64,000 nucleotides of DNA, taken from contig CAMAVQ010000005.1 in NCBI GenBank assembly GCA_945861755.1, positions 16,023-80,022 of the forward strand, in the 5' to 3' direction. Below, piece after piece: positions 55,645 to 64,000 of the stretch; the first letter of the stretch is position 1; the number at the start of each line of letters is the position of its first letter. The notes beneath the pieces are model-generated. The model was not told the DNA's origin. It saw nothing but the letters and a program-made list of their open reading frames with translations, and searched no databases. Source of the DNA: Gemmatimonas phototrophica (lineage in GTDB: Bacteria; Latescibacterota; UBA2968; UBA8231). The position numbers and the translations under genes are program-made.

Positions 55645-56586
55645 ATGGCTCCCCGCAAGCACCGGTTTTTCGCCCCCTGCCTCTTGCTCCTCTGGTTGAT
55701 AACTTCGCCGGCCTTGGCCCAAGTATTGAGCTTCGACTTCCAGCTAGACCCAGGCGACCAGGGCCAGCGCGAGGCCACCGCTGATCCGGCTACCCGCCGC
55801 ATTACCCTCCAGGTGCAGGTCGGCCAGGTTCCTTCTTTCTCCACCTGGAGCACCCTCATCCGTTTCGACCCCGCCCGGCTCCGTTTTGTCCAAGGCAGCT
55901 TTGTACCCGGCCCCTTGTTACCGGGGCAGATCCCCCTGCTCAATGAACCTCAGCCCGGTCAACTGGAAATCGGCGGAACCCACCCGGACAAGGTCCAGGT
56001 GAGCGGAGAGGGAGAACTGGGCCAACTGCAGTTCGAACTGCTCGAGGGGGTGAGCGGACCGGCCGAAATGGTGGCCGATATGCTCAAGCTCCAGGATGCG
56101 GAAACCTCCGTTGCGCTGGCGGTCGGCGCGCTGGCCATTTGCCGCTTGCCGGCGCCGCCAACGCCGGCACCCGCCCTCGGGTTGCTCTCGCTTGCAGGTG
56201 CCGAGGCGATGGCGCATCTGTTTGAGCACCGCGCCTGCCCAGGCTGCGATCTGCGGCGACAAAACCTGGCCCAGACCGATCTGAGCCTGGTTGATCTGCA
56301 CCAGGCCCAGCTGCAGGAGGTGAACCTGATCAAGGCCGATCTGCACCAGGCCGACCTGAGAAGTGCCAACCTCAAAGGGGGCATTCTGCTTCAGGCCGAT
56401 CTGCGGGATGCCAAGCTGCAGAGGGCCGAGTTGAAGGAGGTGCGGCTGGGTGGCGCCAAGCTGCAAGGGGCGGACCTGAGCGGCGCGCTGATGGATACCC
56501 TGGACCTGCAGGGGGTGAACGTGACGGGCGTGATCTGGGTCGACGGCCGGATCTGCGGGTCTGGTTCTTTCAATCGGTGCAAGTAG
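55645..56586 (+). CDS. Secreted cohesin-like and pentapeptide-repeat protein
   Basis: A 313-residue protein with a signal peptide ending at 'SPALAQ' and a beta-rich domain (about 27-150) of cohesin-type look ('STLIRFDPARLRFVQGSFV', 'GELGQLQFELLEG'). A linker follows, then about 18 pentapeptide repeats (about 210-305) of A(D/N)LxxA type, such as 'ADLHQADLRSANLKGGILLQ'. Two cysteines ('CPGC') mark the repeat start. This domain pair is unusual, and the role is unknown. The ATG at 55645 gives the signal peptide; longer frames do not. It is convergent with the nuclease gene. Confidence 0.83.
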   Translation: MAPRKHRFFAPCLLLLWLITSPALAQVLSFDFQLDPGDQGQREATADPATRRITLQVQVGQVPSFSTWSTLIRFDPARLRFVQGSFVPGPLLPGQIPLLNEPQPGQLEIGGTHPDKVQVSGEGELGQLQFELLEGVSGPAEMVADMLKLQDAETSVALAVGALAICRLPAPPTPAPALGLLSLAGAEAMAHLFEHRACPGCDLRRQNLAQTDLSLVDLHQAQLQEVNLIKADLHQADLRSANLKGGILLQADLRDAKLQRAELKEVRLGGAKLQGADLSGALMDTLDLQGVNVTGVIWVDGRICGSGSFNRCK

Positions 56587-56587
56587 G

Positions 56588-57394
56588 TCAGGGCTCCAGG
56601 CCAGGCGCCAATCCCCAATCTTCCTCCTCCTCCTCTTCCTCCCAACCCGCACCCACCCCAGCGCCGCGGGCGCAGTACGACCGGTACTCACAACTGACGC
56701 AGTGCTGGATCTTGCCGGTCTGGACAAAGGCCTCCCGGGACGCCAATCCCGCCAGCCCCACCACCGCGCCGAGCAGTTTCTCCCGAGCCCGTGCATGGCT
56801 GGCCTGGTCGTACTGGTACCACTGCACCTGATCGGGAAATGCCGCCGGCCAATAACAGAGCGAGACCTGTGCCGGGGTGGGGCTGGCCCCTCCGGTGATC
56901 AGCGATCCGGCTTCGCACAACACATAGCAGTAGACCAGGGTCTGCCAGGTGTCCAGGTACGCGGCCGGCTCGCCCCCGCCAGTCTTCCAATCGACGATAC
57001 ACAGGCGCCCATCCTCACCGGCGATCACCCGGTCGAAACGGGCAGTCAGCCGCCACGACCCCAGCGGCACCCATAGTTCCAGCTCCGGAAAGGCCTTGCC
57101 GACGGGCAAACCCCGGGGCGGGTTTTTCAGATAATTGGCCCACCACTCGGCCAGTACCGGGTCGCTGTTGGCGGCCACCTGTTCATCCACCCTCAGTCCC
57201 AGGGCGTGCTGATGGACCAGGTGGTGGAAAAAACGCCCGCGCACCGATCCCTGCTCTTTGGCCAATCCGGCTGCGTCTGCGGCCGCCGGCCAGCTCAGCC
57301 GGCGCAGATAGCGCAGGTAAAAACGGCGTTGGCACCGCTCGCTGGTGGCCAGACTTCCCTGGCTGAAGCGATATCCCGCTGGCAGGAGTCTCAT
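56588..57394 (-). CDS. Stand-alone RecB-family nuclease with Fe-S cluster
   Basis: A 268-residue PD-(D/E)XK nuclease of the Cas4/AddB-C type. Active-site residues are D121 ('ARFDRV'), D135 and K137 ('IVDWKTG'), and Q151 ('WQTLVYCY'). The four cysteines C21, C232, C235 and C241, spaced C...CxxCx5C, form the [4Fe-4S] clamp of AddB/Cas4 nucleases. A run of seven Glu and a Pro-rich tail end the protein. It is the last gene of a three-gene operon after the active helicase (4-bp gap). Normally this domain is fused to AddA or AddB; here it is separate. Confidence 0.87.
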   Translation of the reverse strand: MRLLPAGYRFSQGSLATSERCQRRFYLRYLRRLSWPAAADAAGLAKEQGSVRGRFFHHLVHQHALGLRVDEQVAANSDPVLAEWWANYLKNPPRGLPVGKAFPELELWVPLGSWRLTARFDRVIAGEDGRLCIVDWKTGGGEPAAYLDTWQTLVYCYVLCEAGSLITGGASPTPAQVSLCYWPAAFPDQVQWYQYDQASHARAREKLLGAVVGLAGLASREAFVQTGKIQHCVSCEYRSYCARGAGVGAGWEEEEEEEDWGLAPGLEP

Positions 57395-57398
57395 CTGA

Positions 57399-59609
57399 TT
57401 ATTCCTGTACTGTGGCGCCGTACTCTGACTGATAGAACTGCTTCAACACCTGGAAGATGGGGGCCGACGCCACTGGCCGCATCCGCGCCCCGGCCGGCAC
57501 CTCCCGGCTCCAGCTGAGGGCCAGGTAACGCCTGGCCCTGGTGATCCCCACATAGAGCAACCGCAGCCTTTCGGCGATGATCTCCAGATGCGCCTGGTCG
57601 GTGGCTGACCTCCCGCCAGGGTTCTCCTCGCCGACCAGAGCCCGCAGGGCCGACCTGGCCTTTGCCGCCGGATCGCCTCCCAAAAAAGCCCGTTCGCCCA
57701 GGAAATAGTCGTCCAGGGCATGGGGGAACCACCGCCCATCCACACCCACCAGGTAGACCAGATCCCACTCCAGCCCTTTGGCCTTGTGCATGGTGGTAAG
57801 CGTGATCCGACCCGGCCGGGGCTCGTACCCTTCCCCCGCCTCGGCCAGCGCCCCCGAACCGCCCTGGACTACCTGCCCCAACTCGCGGGCCAGTTCGGGC
57901 AGGCGCCAGTCCGGGTACTGCTCGCCCCGGTTGCGCAGGTATCCGGCCAGCTTCTGCGCCCGCCCCAGTTCCTCCTCCCCGAGCAGGTCCTGGGCCACGG
58001 TCAGCACCAGTTGGTCGATGGGCAGAGATGCGGCCCGCAGCCAGCGCCGCAACTCCTCGGCCAGGCACCCGATCTCGGCCAGGTCGCCCGCCGCAATCGG
58101 CCCCACTGGCGGCAGCGCCTGGGCCAACCCATTGCCCGCCTCGGGAAAGAGCAGGGCTTCGGGCCGGTAACAGCTGCGCAGCCAGGTGGCCACTTGCTGC
58201 TCGTCGCCCACCTGATCGCCCTGGGGCCAACAGCGGCGCACCGCGCGATAAACCTGTTCCAGATGTTGGCGCTGCAGCGGCTCGGCGAGAAAGTCCAGCA
58301 CTCCCCCCAAGGTGTCGGCCACCTGGCGCGAAGCCTGGCCACTCTGCAGCAGTTCGTCGAACTCCGCCCCGCTCTCGCGCAGGTACTCGCCCAACTCGTA
58401 CCCCAGACGGTTGGTGGGAACCAACACGCTCAGGGTGCATTCTGGATGCAGGCGGGCGAAATGGGTCGCCCGGCGCGCCACATCGGCAAACTCTTCCAAC
58501 TGGTGGTTGTACTCGCGAAAAGCCACGCTGCTTTCGCTGTCCAAGGGGTTCTGCTGCGGATCGCCTGGCCCTGTAGGCTGGATGTGTTGCAGGCGGAAGG
58601 CCAGGTTGCGCACTGGTTCCAGGGGATGGCGCTGACCGGTCCATTCAACCAGGTGGTTGGCCAGGGCCAGGATGCGCGGGGCGCAACGGCCGGAAATCGC
58701 CATCTCGATGGCCTGCACCCCCTCCTGGTCGAGAAAGCGACGCAGGAAGCGCGGATCCGCGGCGGTGAAGGTGCTCATGATGGCCTGGTTGGGATCTCCC
58801 ACGCGGATCCAATTGCCACCTTCGCCACTGAGGAAACCCAGGAGGGCCTCCTGCAGGGGCACGCTGTCCTGGGCTTCGTCCTCCAGGACTACGGGCCAGC
58901 GCCGGCGCAACCGGAGGCACAGTTCGGGGTTGGCTTCCAGCAATTCGACCGCCATCCACACCAGGTCATCGAAGTCGACTCCGCCGATGGTCTGGAGCTG
59001 CTGCTGATAGAGCTGGTAAATCTGAGCCCCGATGCGGAGAAACTGGTTCCCCCCCTCCGCCAACCCTTCCAGCAATGGCTCGGGTCTGAGTCGGCGGTTC
59101 TTGGCGGTGCTGATCACGGCACGGGCTATCTGGGCGGCCAGGCGCTGCCACTCCTGTTCCCAGCCCTCGCCGTAATATTCGTCTGGTCCCAGGCGGCCCC
59201 AGATGCGGGTGTTCTGGCTGTTCCACAGGCGCACGGCCTTGTCCAGCAGTTGGTAGCTGGCCCGCTCGTCCAGGACCTGAAAGTCGGCCTCTACTCCGGC
59301 CAGGGCCGGATGGGTCCGCACCAGACCGTGCGACAGGCTGTGCAGCGTGCGCACGTCGCATCCCACCTGCAGGCGGCCGACGGCGGCCAACTCCTCCCGG
59401 ATCCGGGTGCGCAGGTGGTCCACCGCCGCGTTCTGGTAGGTAACGACCAGGACCTTGCCCCGGCCAGGCAGACCACGCTGGACCAACCGCGCTGCCAACG
59501 CGGCGATGGTGCTGGTCTTGCCGCTGCCCGGCACCGCCGAAACCCCCATCCGGCCGCACTCGTAGTCGAGGATCTGGCGCTGCCCTTCACGCGGCTGAAA
59601 GGCGCTCAT
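57399..59609 (-). CDS. UvrD/AddA-like ATP-dependent helicase
   Basis: A 736-residue SF1A helicase with the full motif set: Walker A 'AVPGSGKTSTIAAL', 'TLHSLSHGL', Walker B 'LEDEAQDSVP', 'RVGDPNQAIMSTF', 'ITLTTMHKAKGLEWDLVYLV', and 'LRLLYVGITRARRYLAL'. It has no C-terminal nuclease domain, unlike AddA or RecB, which explains its shorter length. Its start overlaps the stop of the ATPase-dead subunit by four bases (ATGA), and the nuclease gene follows after 4 bp, so the three form one complex by inference. Confidence 0.9.
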   Translation of the reverse strand: MSAFQPREGQRQILDYECGRMGVSAVPGSGKTSTIAALAARLVQRGLPGRGKVLVVTYQNAAVDHLRTRIREELAAVGRLQVGCDVRTLHSLSHGLVRTHPALAGVEADFQVLDERASYQLLDKAVRLWNSQNTRIWGRLGPDEYYGEGWEQEWQRLAAQIARAVISTAKNRRLRPEPLLEGLAEGGNQFLRIGAQIYQLYQQQLQTIGGVDFDDLVWMAVELLEANPELCLRLRRRWPVVLEDEAQDSVPLQEALLGFLSGEGGNWIRVGDPNQAIMSTFTAADPRFLRRFLDQEGVQAIEMAISGRCAPRILALANHLVEWTGQRHPLEPVRNLAFRLQHIQPTGPGDPQQNPLDSESSVAFREYNHQLEEFADVARRATHFARLHPECTLSVLVPTNRLGYELGEYLRESGAEFDELLQSGQASRQVADTLGGVLDFLAEPLQRQHLEQVYRAVRRCWPQGDQVGDEQQVATWLRSCYRPEALLFPEAGNGLAQALPPVGPIAAGDLAEIGCLAEELRRWLRAASLPIDQLVLTVAQDLLGEEELGRAQKLAGYLRNRGEQYPDWRLPELARELGQVVQGGSGALAEAGEGYEPRPGRITLTTMHKAKGLEWDLVYLVGVDGRWFPHALDDYFLGERAFLGGDPAAKARSALRALVGEENPGGRSATDQAHLEIIAERLRLLYVGITRARRYLALSWSREVPAGARMRPVASAPIFQVLKQFYQSEYGATVQE

Positions 59610-61678
59610 CGCCCCTCCTCCTGCAACACCTGCTGTACGGCCTCCAGCAGGGGGCTATCTTGGGTATGACCATTGGACTCCAACTCGCTGGCACACAGAT
59701 AAATCCCCTTCCGGCAGCTCTGGGCCAGGCCGCGGACCAGCCGGTACAGGGTTTGGTTGCGCTGCTCGAGGTCGGCCTCCAGGGTCCACTGGCCGGCCTG
59801 ATCCCAGCGACGGGCCAGCACGTGGGGATTGGTCAGCAACTGCTGGGGGGGCTCCCACCAACGCCGGGAACCGATGTCCAGCCAAAACTGGTAGGTTGCC
59901 TGGTGTCCGCTGAGCAGATAGGAATGGATGGGGGCCACCAGGGCGGTGGATTCGGGTGCGGCCTCCACGTCCAGACCGGTCAGGAATTGGGCGGCCACCA
60001 CCCCGGAAAACACCATCTCCACAAAACACTGCCCCAACGCCTTTCCCCCCAACCCAAGGGCCGGCCCCACCTGTCTGAACCAGGTGGCCGAGGCGATCAG
60101 CTTGCTGTAGATGGCCGCGGCATCCGGCTGGAGTTCGGGCCCGGAAAGCACCTCGCCGAAGAGGCGGCGCAGGAATTGGTCGATGGGGACAAGCTGGTCC
60201 AGTTGGCTATAGGAACCCAGCCAGAGGCGCACCTGCTCGTACCTGGCCGCCACACCTGGGCCGATCCGCGCCCCATCCTCGGAACTGAGTTCTTCCGCGG
60301 GCCGCAGCCGCCCCTCAACTGAATTGTAGAGCAGCCGCGTCAGCAAGGTGGCCCGCAAAGGGTCCACCGGCCCCAGCGCCACCCCCAGCGCTTCGGCCAC
60401 GTCGTACGGGAGTGGACGGAGTCCCCAGCTGGTATGGGCAAGGGCGGCAAAGGTCAGACACGCCCTGGCCGATGGTTCCTCCCGCAGGCTCTCATACCGG
60501 CGCACTACGGCATAAGGTAGTTGGGCAGCGTTAAACGCCTCCCCCAGGACAAAACGCAAAACCCCGTCGGCATGGGGCACCACCACGGCGATTTCGCCCG
60601 GCGCCACCCCCTGCTGGACCAGGCGCAGGACCTCGGCAGCCACCTGCCCGATCATCGCGAAACGGTGCCGCTCCTGGATCAACCCCAACACCGCCTTGCC
60701 GGCCTGGCCCGCTTCGGGCGGTCCCACCTCCTGGCCCAAAGCCTGTCCCACCGCTCTGGAAAAGGCCCGCAGGTCCGCCGATCCCTCCTCCTCCAGGTGC
60801 ACCACCTGGGTGCAGGCCCGCTGCAGGCGCTCCACCCCGCCGGGGTCCACCCCCATAAACACCCGGAAGCCACCCCAGGGGTCGCCGGCGATCAGGGCCG
60901 AATCGCAGACCGGCAGCAGGCGTTGTGCCAGATCCTGGGCCACCGGTACCATCTCCTCGACCTGCTCGACCAGCAGATGGCGGTAACGCTGGGCAAAGTA
61001 CTGCCAGAACTGCGGTTTTTCCACCAGATGCCGGTGGAATACCTCCACCACCAGGGATAGATCCAGGAGCCCGTGCTGGAGGCAGTGCCCCCTGAACAGG
61101 TCGATGCAATGCTGGGCTTGCTCATAATAGCGGAGGCGGGGTTCTTCCCCGGTCCAGGCCCGGTGGAGGCGGCCCCCAACCTCGGCGAGGGGGAAATCGT
61201 TGACCGCGGCTTTGTTGAGGTTGTCGAGCAGTTGGGAGAGGATTTGCTGCCGGCGCAGCACCAGGCCCTCAAAGTAGCCCTGGTCCAGAAAGGGCGCGAT
61301 GAGTTGACCCATCAGGTACTGGGCTGTTTCGTAGGTGAGAAATACGGGCGGCCGTTGGGGCGCAGCAAAACCAGCCTCGGCGGCGACCAGGGGCCAGAAC
61401 AGGCGCACCAGACGGCTGGCCAAGCCGTAGTAGGTGTTGATCTCTACCGCCCCAAAAGGCCCCAGATCGAAGCGGGAGATCATGGTCTGGTACTGCTCGC
61501 GAGTGGAACGGTCAGGCAGCAGCACCAGGATGGAATAACCCGGGACGCTGGCCTCCAGCAACTCGCGCAGGTGCCCGCCCAGGATTTCGCGGGTGCCGGC
61601 GCCCACCCTGCCGGCGACGAAGCAGGTCTGCTGGGATCCGGGAATCCACTTTGGCGTTCGCCTCGGCGCTGGGTCCAT
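59606..61678 (-). CDS. AddB-like inactive helicase subunit
   Basis: A 690-residue protein with the AddB-type architecture. The Walker A remnant is 'VAGRVGAGTREIL', with Gly where the catalytic Lys should be, and the Walker B remnant is 'HLLVEQVEEMVPVAQ', with Glu-Gln for Asp-Glu. The rest follows the helicase fold, with late 'IAVVVPHADGVLRFVLGEA' and 'GKAVLGLIQERHRFAM'. It is predicted to bind DNA and recognise a signal rather than hydrolyse ATP, as AddB or RecC do. The C-terminal nuclease domain of classical AddB is lacking. The ATG at 61678 is chosen over a TTG at 61723. Confidence 0.78.
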   Translation of the reverse strand: MDPAPRRTPKWIPGSQQTCFVAGRVGAGTREILGGHLRELLEASVPGYSILVLLPDRSTREQYQTMISRFDLGPFGAVEINTYYGLASRLVRLFWPLVAAEAGFAAPQRPPVFLTYETAQYLMGQLIAPFLDQGYFEGLVLRRQQILSQLLDNLNKAAVNDFPLAEVGGRLHRAWTGEEPRLRYYEQAQHCIDLFRGHCLQHGLLDLSLVVEVFHRHLVEKPQFWQYFAQRYRHLLVEQVEEMVPVAQDLAQRLLPVCDSALIAGDPWGGFRVFMGVDPGGVERLQRACTQVVHLEEEGSADLRAFSRAVGQALGQEVGPPEAGQAGKAVLGLIQERHRFAMIGQVAAEVLRLVQQGVAPGEIAVVVPHADGVLRFVLGEAFNAAQLPYAVVRRYESLREEPSARACLTFAALAHTSWGLRPLPYDVAEALGVALGPVDPLRATLLTRLLYNSVEGRLRPAEELSSEDGARIGPGVAARYEQVRLWLGSYSQLDQLVPIDQFLRRLFGEVLSGPELQPDAAAIYSKLIASATWFRQVGPALGLGGKALGQCFVEMVFSGVVAAQFLTGLDVEAAPESTALVAPIHSYLLSGHQATYQFWLDIGSRRWWEPPQQLLTNPHVLARRWDQAGQWTLEADLEQRNQTLYRLVRGLAQSCRKGIYLCASELESNGHTQDSPLLEAVQQVLQEEGR

Positions 61679-61724
61679 AGAATGAGCCCTTGTTAATACC
61701 CCGGATAACCCGTTGTGCCGCAAC

Positions 61725-61756
61725 TAAAAAAGGCTCTGGACCTCAATTCCAGAGCC
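61725..61756 (-). terminator. Rho-independent terminator after the EIIA gene
   Basis: A perfect 9-bp stem, GGCTCTGGA (61732-61740) with TCCAGAGCC (61748-61756), has loop CCTCAAT and is followed on the minus strand by a T-run. It separates the EIIA gene from the AddAB-like operon. Confidence 0.92.
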
Positions 61757-61777
61757 AAGTTCGAAACGGCCCCTACC

Positions 61778-62239
61778 TCATTTGCCGATTTTCTTGAAAA
61801 TCTCCAATACCTCCGCTGCGTCGACGGCCTGAATCAGTTGGAGGCGCACCTCGTCGCTCTGCACCAGGCGGGACAAGGCGGCCAGCAGTTCGAGATGTTG
61901 GGATTGGTGCTTCTTGGGGGTGGCCAGCAGGGCAATCAGGTGAATGGGCTGGCCGTCGGGCGCCCCAAAATCGATCCCCTCGCGGGAGATGCCGATGGCC
62001 AGTCGCTGGCTCCTGATGCTGTCTTCGTGTACATGGGGAATGGCGACGCCTTTGCCGATGCAAGTCCAGCCGTGTTCCTCGCGGCGCATCAGATCGGTCA
62101 GCAGGGCCTTGTAGTCCTCGATGGCCTCATCGCCCTGCAGCACGGCCGCCAATTCCCTGATGGCCTCCCGGTTGCGTTTGGCCTGCAGCCCCACCACGAT
62201 GCGATCGAGCGAGAGCAACCGCTCCCATTTCCCTGCCAT
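61778..62239 (-). CDS. PTS EIIA protein, fructose/nitrogen type
   Basis: A single EIIA domain of 153 residues with His69 in 'GKGVAIPHVHEDSI' as the phospho-acceptor and 'GIDFGAPDGQPIHLIALLAT', 'HLELLAALSRL'. It resembles PtsN (EIIA-Ntr). No EI, HPr, EIIB or EIIC gene is in the window. A good GGAGGT precedes the ATG, and a terminator follows. The Usp-EIIA fusion at 14 kb is a second EIIA of this class. Confidence 0.92.
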   Translation of the reverse strand: MAGKWERLLSLDRIVVGLQAKRNREAIRELAAVLQGDEAIEDYKALLTDLMRREEHGWTCIGKGVAIPHVHEDSIRSQRLAIGISREGIDFGAPDGQPIHLIALLATPKKHQSQHLELLAALSRLVQSDEVRLQLIQAVDAAEVLEIFKKIGK

Positions 62240-62311
62240 ACGCGCAGACCTCCGGGGCCAAAAAAGCAGAGAGACTCCTGCGCCGCAAGGTAACCATCCC
62301 CCGGAACCCCG

Positions 62312-64000
62312 TCAAGGTTCCCTGCCCAACTCACCTGCTTTTTTGAGCAGCGCCTCTGCCTCGGCCCGGCGGCCCTCCCGCATCCTGACCTGCGCCAGCA
62401 GGATATAGACCTCCGGGTACCAGGGATCTACCTTCAAGGCGGCCTGCCCCTGCTGCCAAGCTTCTTCCAAGCGATTGTTTCTCAACATCACCAACGCGGT
62501 ATTGAAACGGGTGGTGCGCGAGTCGTAAGCCAGGTTGGCGGCCTGGCGGTACGCATCCAGGGCCGCAGTAGTATCCCCCTGGGACATCAGGACCTCACCC
62601 CTCATAAAAACATAATTGGCCTGGATCTTGCGGACCCAGGGGTCCCTAAACCATCCTGGGTCTCCGGCGTAGTCCATGACCGGCTCGCGGGCCGACCAAT
62701 CTGGCGGCACCGGCAGTGCAGCGGGCCAGACGCGGTAAACCAGGCCCGCCGGAACCAGGCGATAACCTTCTACCACCAAACGTCTGGCAAACAGATAATA
62801 GACCGGCCGGTCCTGTTGGGTGAGCAGTTGTGCTTCCCGCTCCACTCTCAATCTGAACTGCTGGGCCAGATCCAGACTCAGTTCCTCCCTCCTGAGCAGA
62901 TCCCGGCCCCGCCCCATGCGATTGTATAGGGTGACATCTGGTCTCAATCCCTCAAGGCGTTGGAGGTAATCGAGAATAAAAGCGGCATCGTCCCCCTCGG
63001 CCATCAGAACTGCCCCCTGGGGCAGGCAGTCGAGGATATCGCTGCCGTACTGTCTGGCGATGTGATTCTGGTGGCGGTCGGCGGAAGCGTGGTGAAGGGC
63101 AAAAACCAACGCCGCCACTAAAAGTCCAGCCAGGACATAAGCCAGAGGGGTGTTCCTGGTCCTCTGCCAGCGCTCCAGCAGATCCGCAACGCCCCACCCC
63201 AGAAAAAACGCCATGCCCAGGATACTGAGCAAAAAGAATACCCCCAGGCCGTTCGGATCGCGGTGGTAATTGAGCGCCACCACCAAATTGCACAGCCCGG
63301 TGGCAACCACCCCCCACCAGAGCAACCGGTCCCGCCGGTACCCCACCCAGACCCCCCACAGCAGCAAAGGCACCAGCAGGGGGTGAAACTCCGACCACAT
63401 CTGTCCCCCCCACCGCTGCAGATTGAGCAGCATACCAGCCGCGGGCAAGGAGAAGAAGGAATCCCGGTAAAGGGACCCGCTGAAATGATCCCACCATTGG
63501 CCCGCCGAACTCATCACTCCCCAGTGGAACCCAGCTCCCTTGCCATTGCGGAGGAGGAGGTACAGATTGGGGCTTTGGCCCAAGGCAAAAAACCCCAGGC
63601 CTTTGGCCACCAGGCCCCACTGTCGCAGCAGTTGTCTGTTTTTCCACCAGATCAGCAGGCCGACGCCGGGCAGGATCAGCACCAAACTCAAGTGCAGGGT
63701 CAGACCCAGGCCGGCCATGTAGGCCAACTGCAGCCACTCCCTTTCCCCTCCCTCGGCGGCGCGCACCCCCGCCCACAAGAGCAACACCGCTCCGAGCATG
63801 GCCATACCGTAGACCTCGGCGATCACCACCTGGCTCCAGAAGGTGCCCGAGAACCCGAACCCGAGGGCCACGCCCAGAGCGATCCAGGGGTGTAGACCGC
63901 GCCGCTGCAGAAAGAGACTCAAGGCCCCAACAGCCAGGGCGCCACAAAAGGCGGAGAAGAGGTGGACTTCGTAGGCTGGATCGACACCGGGAAGGAGGAG
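62312..64000 (-). CDS. DUF2723 membrane protein with C-terminal TPR-like region, 5'-truncated
   Basis: The frame stays open to the right window edge, so the N-terminus is missing. The visible 562 residues hold about nine membrane helices, beginning with 'DPAYEVHLFSAFCGALAVGA', 'FSGTFWSQVVIAEVYGM', and 'LGLTLHLSLVLILPG', typical of DUF2723 (TMEM260-like, GT-C fold, predicted O-mannosyl-type transferases). A soluble part follows ('GAVLMAEGDDAAFIL', 'RPDVTLYNRMGRGRDLL') and then TPR-like repeats (about 470-560; 'DPWYPEVYILLAQVRMREGR'). The donor and target are unknown. It ends 70 bp before the EIIA gene. Confidence 0.87.
   Translation of the reverse strand, partial: LLLPGVDPAYEVHLFSAFCGALAVGALSLFLQRRGLHPWIALGVALGFGFSGTFWSQVVIAEVYGMAMLGAVLLLWAGVRAAEGGEREWLQLAYMAGLGLTLHLSLVLILPGVGLLIWWKNRQLLRQWGLVAKGLGFFALGQSPNLYLLLRNGKGAGFHWGVMSSAGQWWDHFSGSLYRDSFFSLPAAGMLLNLQRWGGQMWSEFHPLLVPLLLWGVWVGYRRDRLLWWGVVATGLCNLVVALNYHRDPNGLGVFFLLSILGMAFFLGWGVADLLERWQRTRNTPLAYVLAGLLVAALVFALHHASADRHQNHIARQYGSDILDCLPQGAVLMAEGDDAAFILDYLQRLEGLRPDVTLYNRMGRGRDLLRREELSLDLAQQFRLRVEREAQLLTQQDRPVYYLFARRLVVEGYRLVPAGLVYRVWPAALPVPPDWSAREPVMDYAGDPGWFRDPWVRKIQANYVFMRGEVLMSQGDTTAALDAYRQAANLAYDSRTTRFNTALVMLRNNRLEEAWQQGQAALKVDPWYPEVYILLAQVRMREGRRAEAEALLKKAGELGREP

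Noticed and set aside
57391..58644. Minus-strand frame of 417 codons
   Set aside because: It is a shifted frame within the helicase gene, rich in Gly/Arg/Pro and without motifs. It does not signal a frameshift, because the true frame is unbroken.
57720..59669. Plus-strand frame of 649 codons
   Set aside because: It is antisense to the UvrD/AddA-like helicase, whose motifs are complete; the long frame results from high GC content.

Overview
This 64 kb GC-rich window looks like the chromosome of an uncultured Gram-negative bacterium of the FCB superphylum, with a Latescibacterota-like flavour. That placement is an inference. It rests on type IX secretion marks (a PorV/UPF0164-type barrel protein and two exported proteins ending in a 'PNPFN' FlgD-like sorting domain), a DUF6785 membrane protein beside an enolase-superfamily enzyme and amidohydrolases, VCBS/ASPIC repeat proteins, and a DUF2723 membrane protein. 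No insertion sequences, CRISPR arrays, rRNA genes or phage genes were seen. Both window edges cut genes: gcvP on the left and the DUF2723 gene on the right.

Left part (1-18 kb), mostly housekeeping on the minus strand. coaE-gcvT-gcvP form a compact run. clpP faces a diguanylate cyclase that is translationally coupled to an EpmA-type lysyl ligase, followed by clpX, a cold-shock-domain protein, a CNB-domain protein paired with an AI-2E-family permease, trxA, and a small membrane protein coupled to holA. Then come a 2,4-diaminopentanoate-dehydrogenase-like enzyme, the PorV-like protein, a Usp-Usp-EIIA fusion with ppx, bcp and thiL.

Middle part (18-48 kb). A YchF relative with a broken P-loop precedes a four-gene minus-strand envelope cluster (GT2, radical SAM/SPASM, GT2, Wzi-like barrel). 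Next are enolase, a membrane protein, ssb, a single-domain response regulator, a candidate small RNA, ftsA, tRNA-Thr(CGU), an amidohydrolase, DUF420, an ABC exporter, an isolated fliM, an ARPP-1-like protein, mltG, pcrA, a DUF362 protein with a sorting domain, a fused pabAB, and the mtaB-miaB pair of tRNA methylthiotransferases.

Right part (47-64 kb), more accessory. It holds an exported sugar-dehydrogenase-like propeller, a VCBS/ASPIC lipoprotein, a probable sugar-acid catabolic island (enolase-superfamily enzyme, amidohydrolase, RraA-like aldolase/regulator, DUF6785 membrane protein), a secreted cohesin-like plus pentapeptide-repeat protein, and a tight three-gene operon resembling AddAB split into an active helicase, an ATPase-dead helicase-like subunit and a free-standing Fe-S nuclease. 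A PTS EIIA gene and the DUF2723 gene close the window.

The most unusual items are the AI-2E-family permease carrying an inserted ASH/Ig-like domain, the three-subunit AddAB-like machine, the EpmA homologue with an extra N-terminal domain, the P-loop-less YchF paralogue, the GT2/radical-SAM/GT2/Wzi cluster, and several promoters with embedded dyads.
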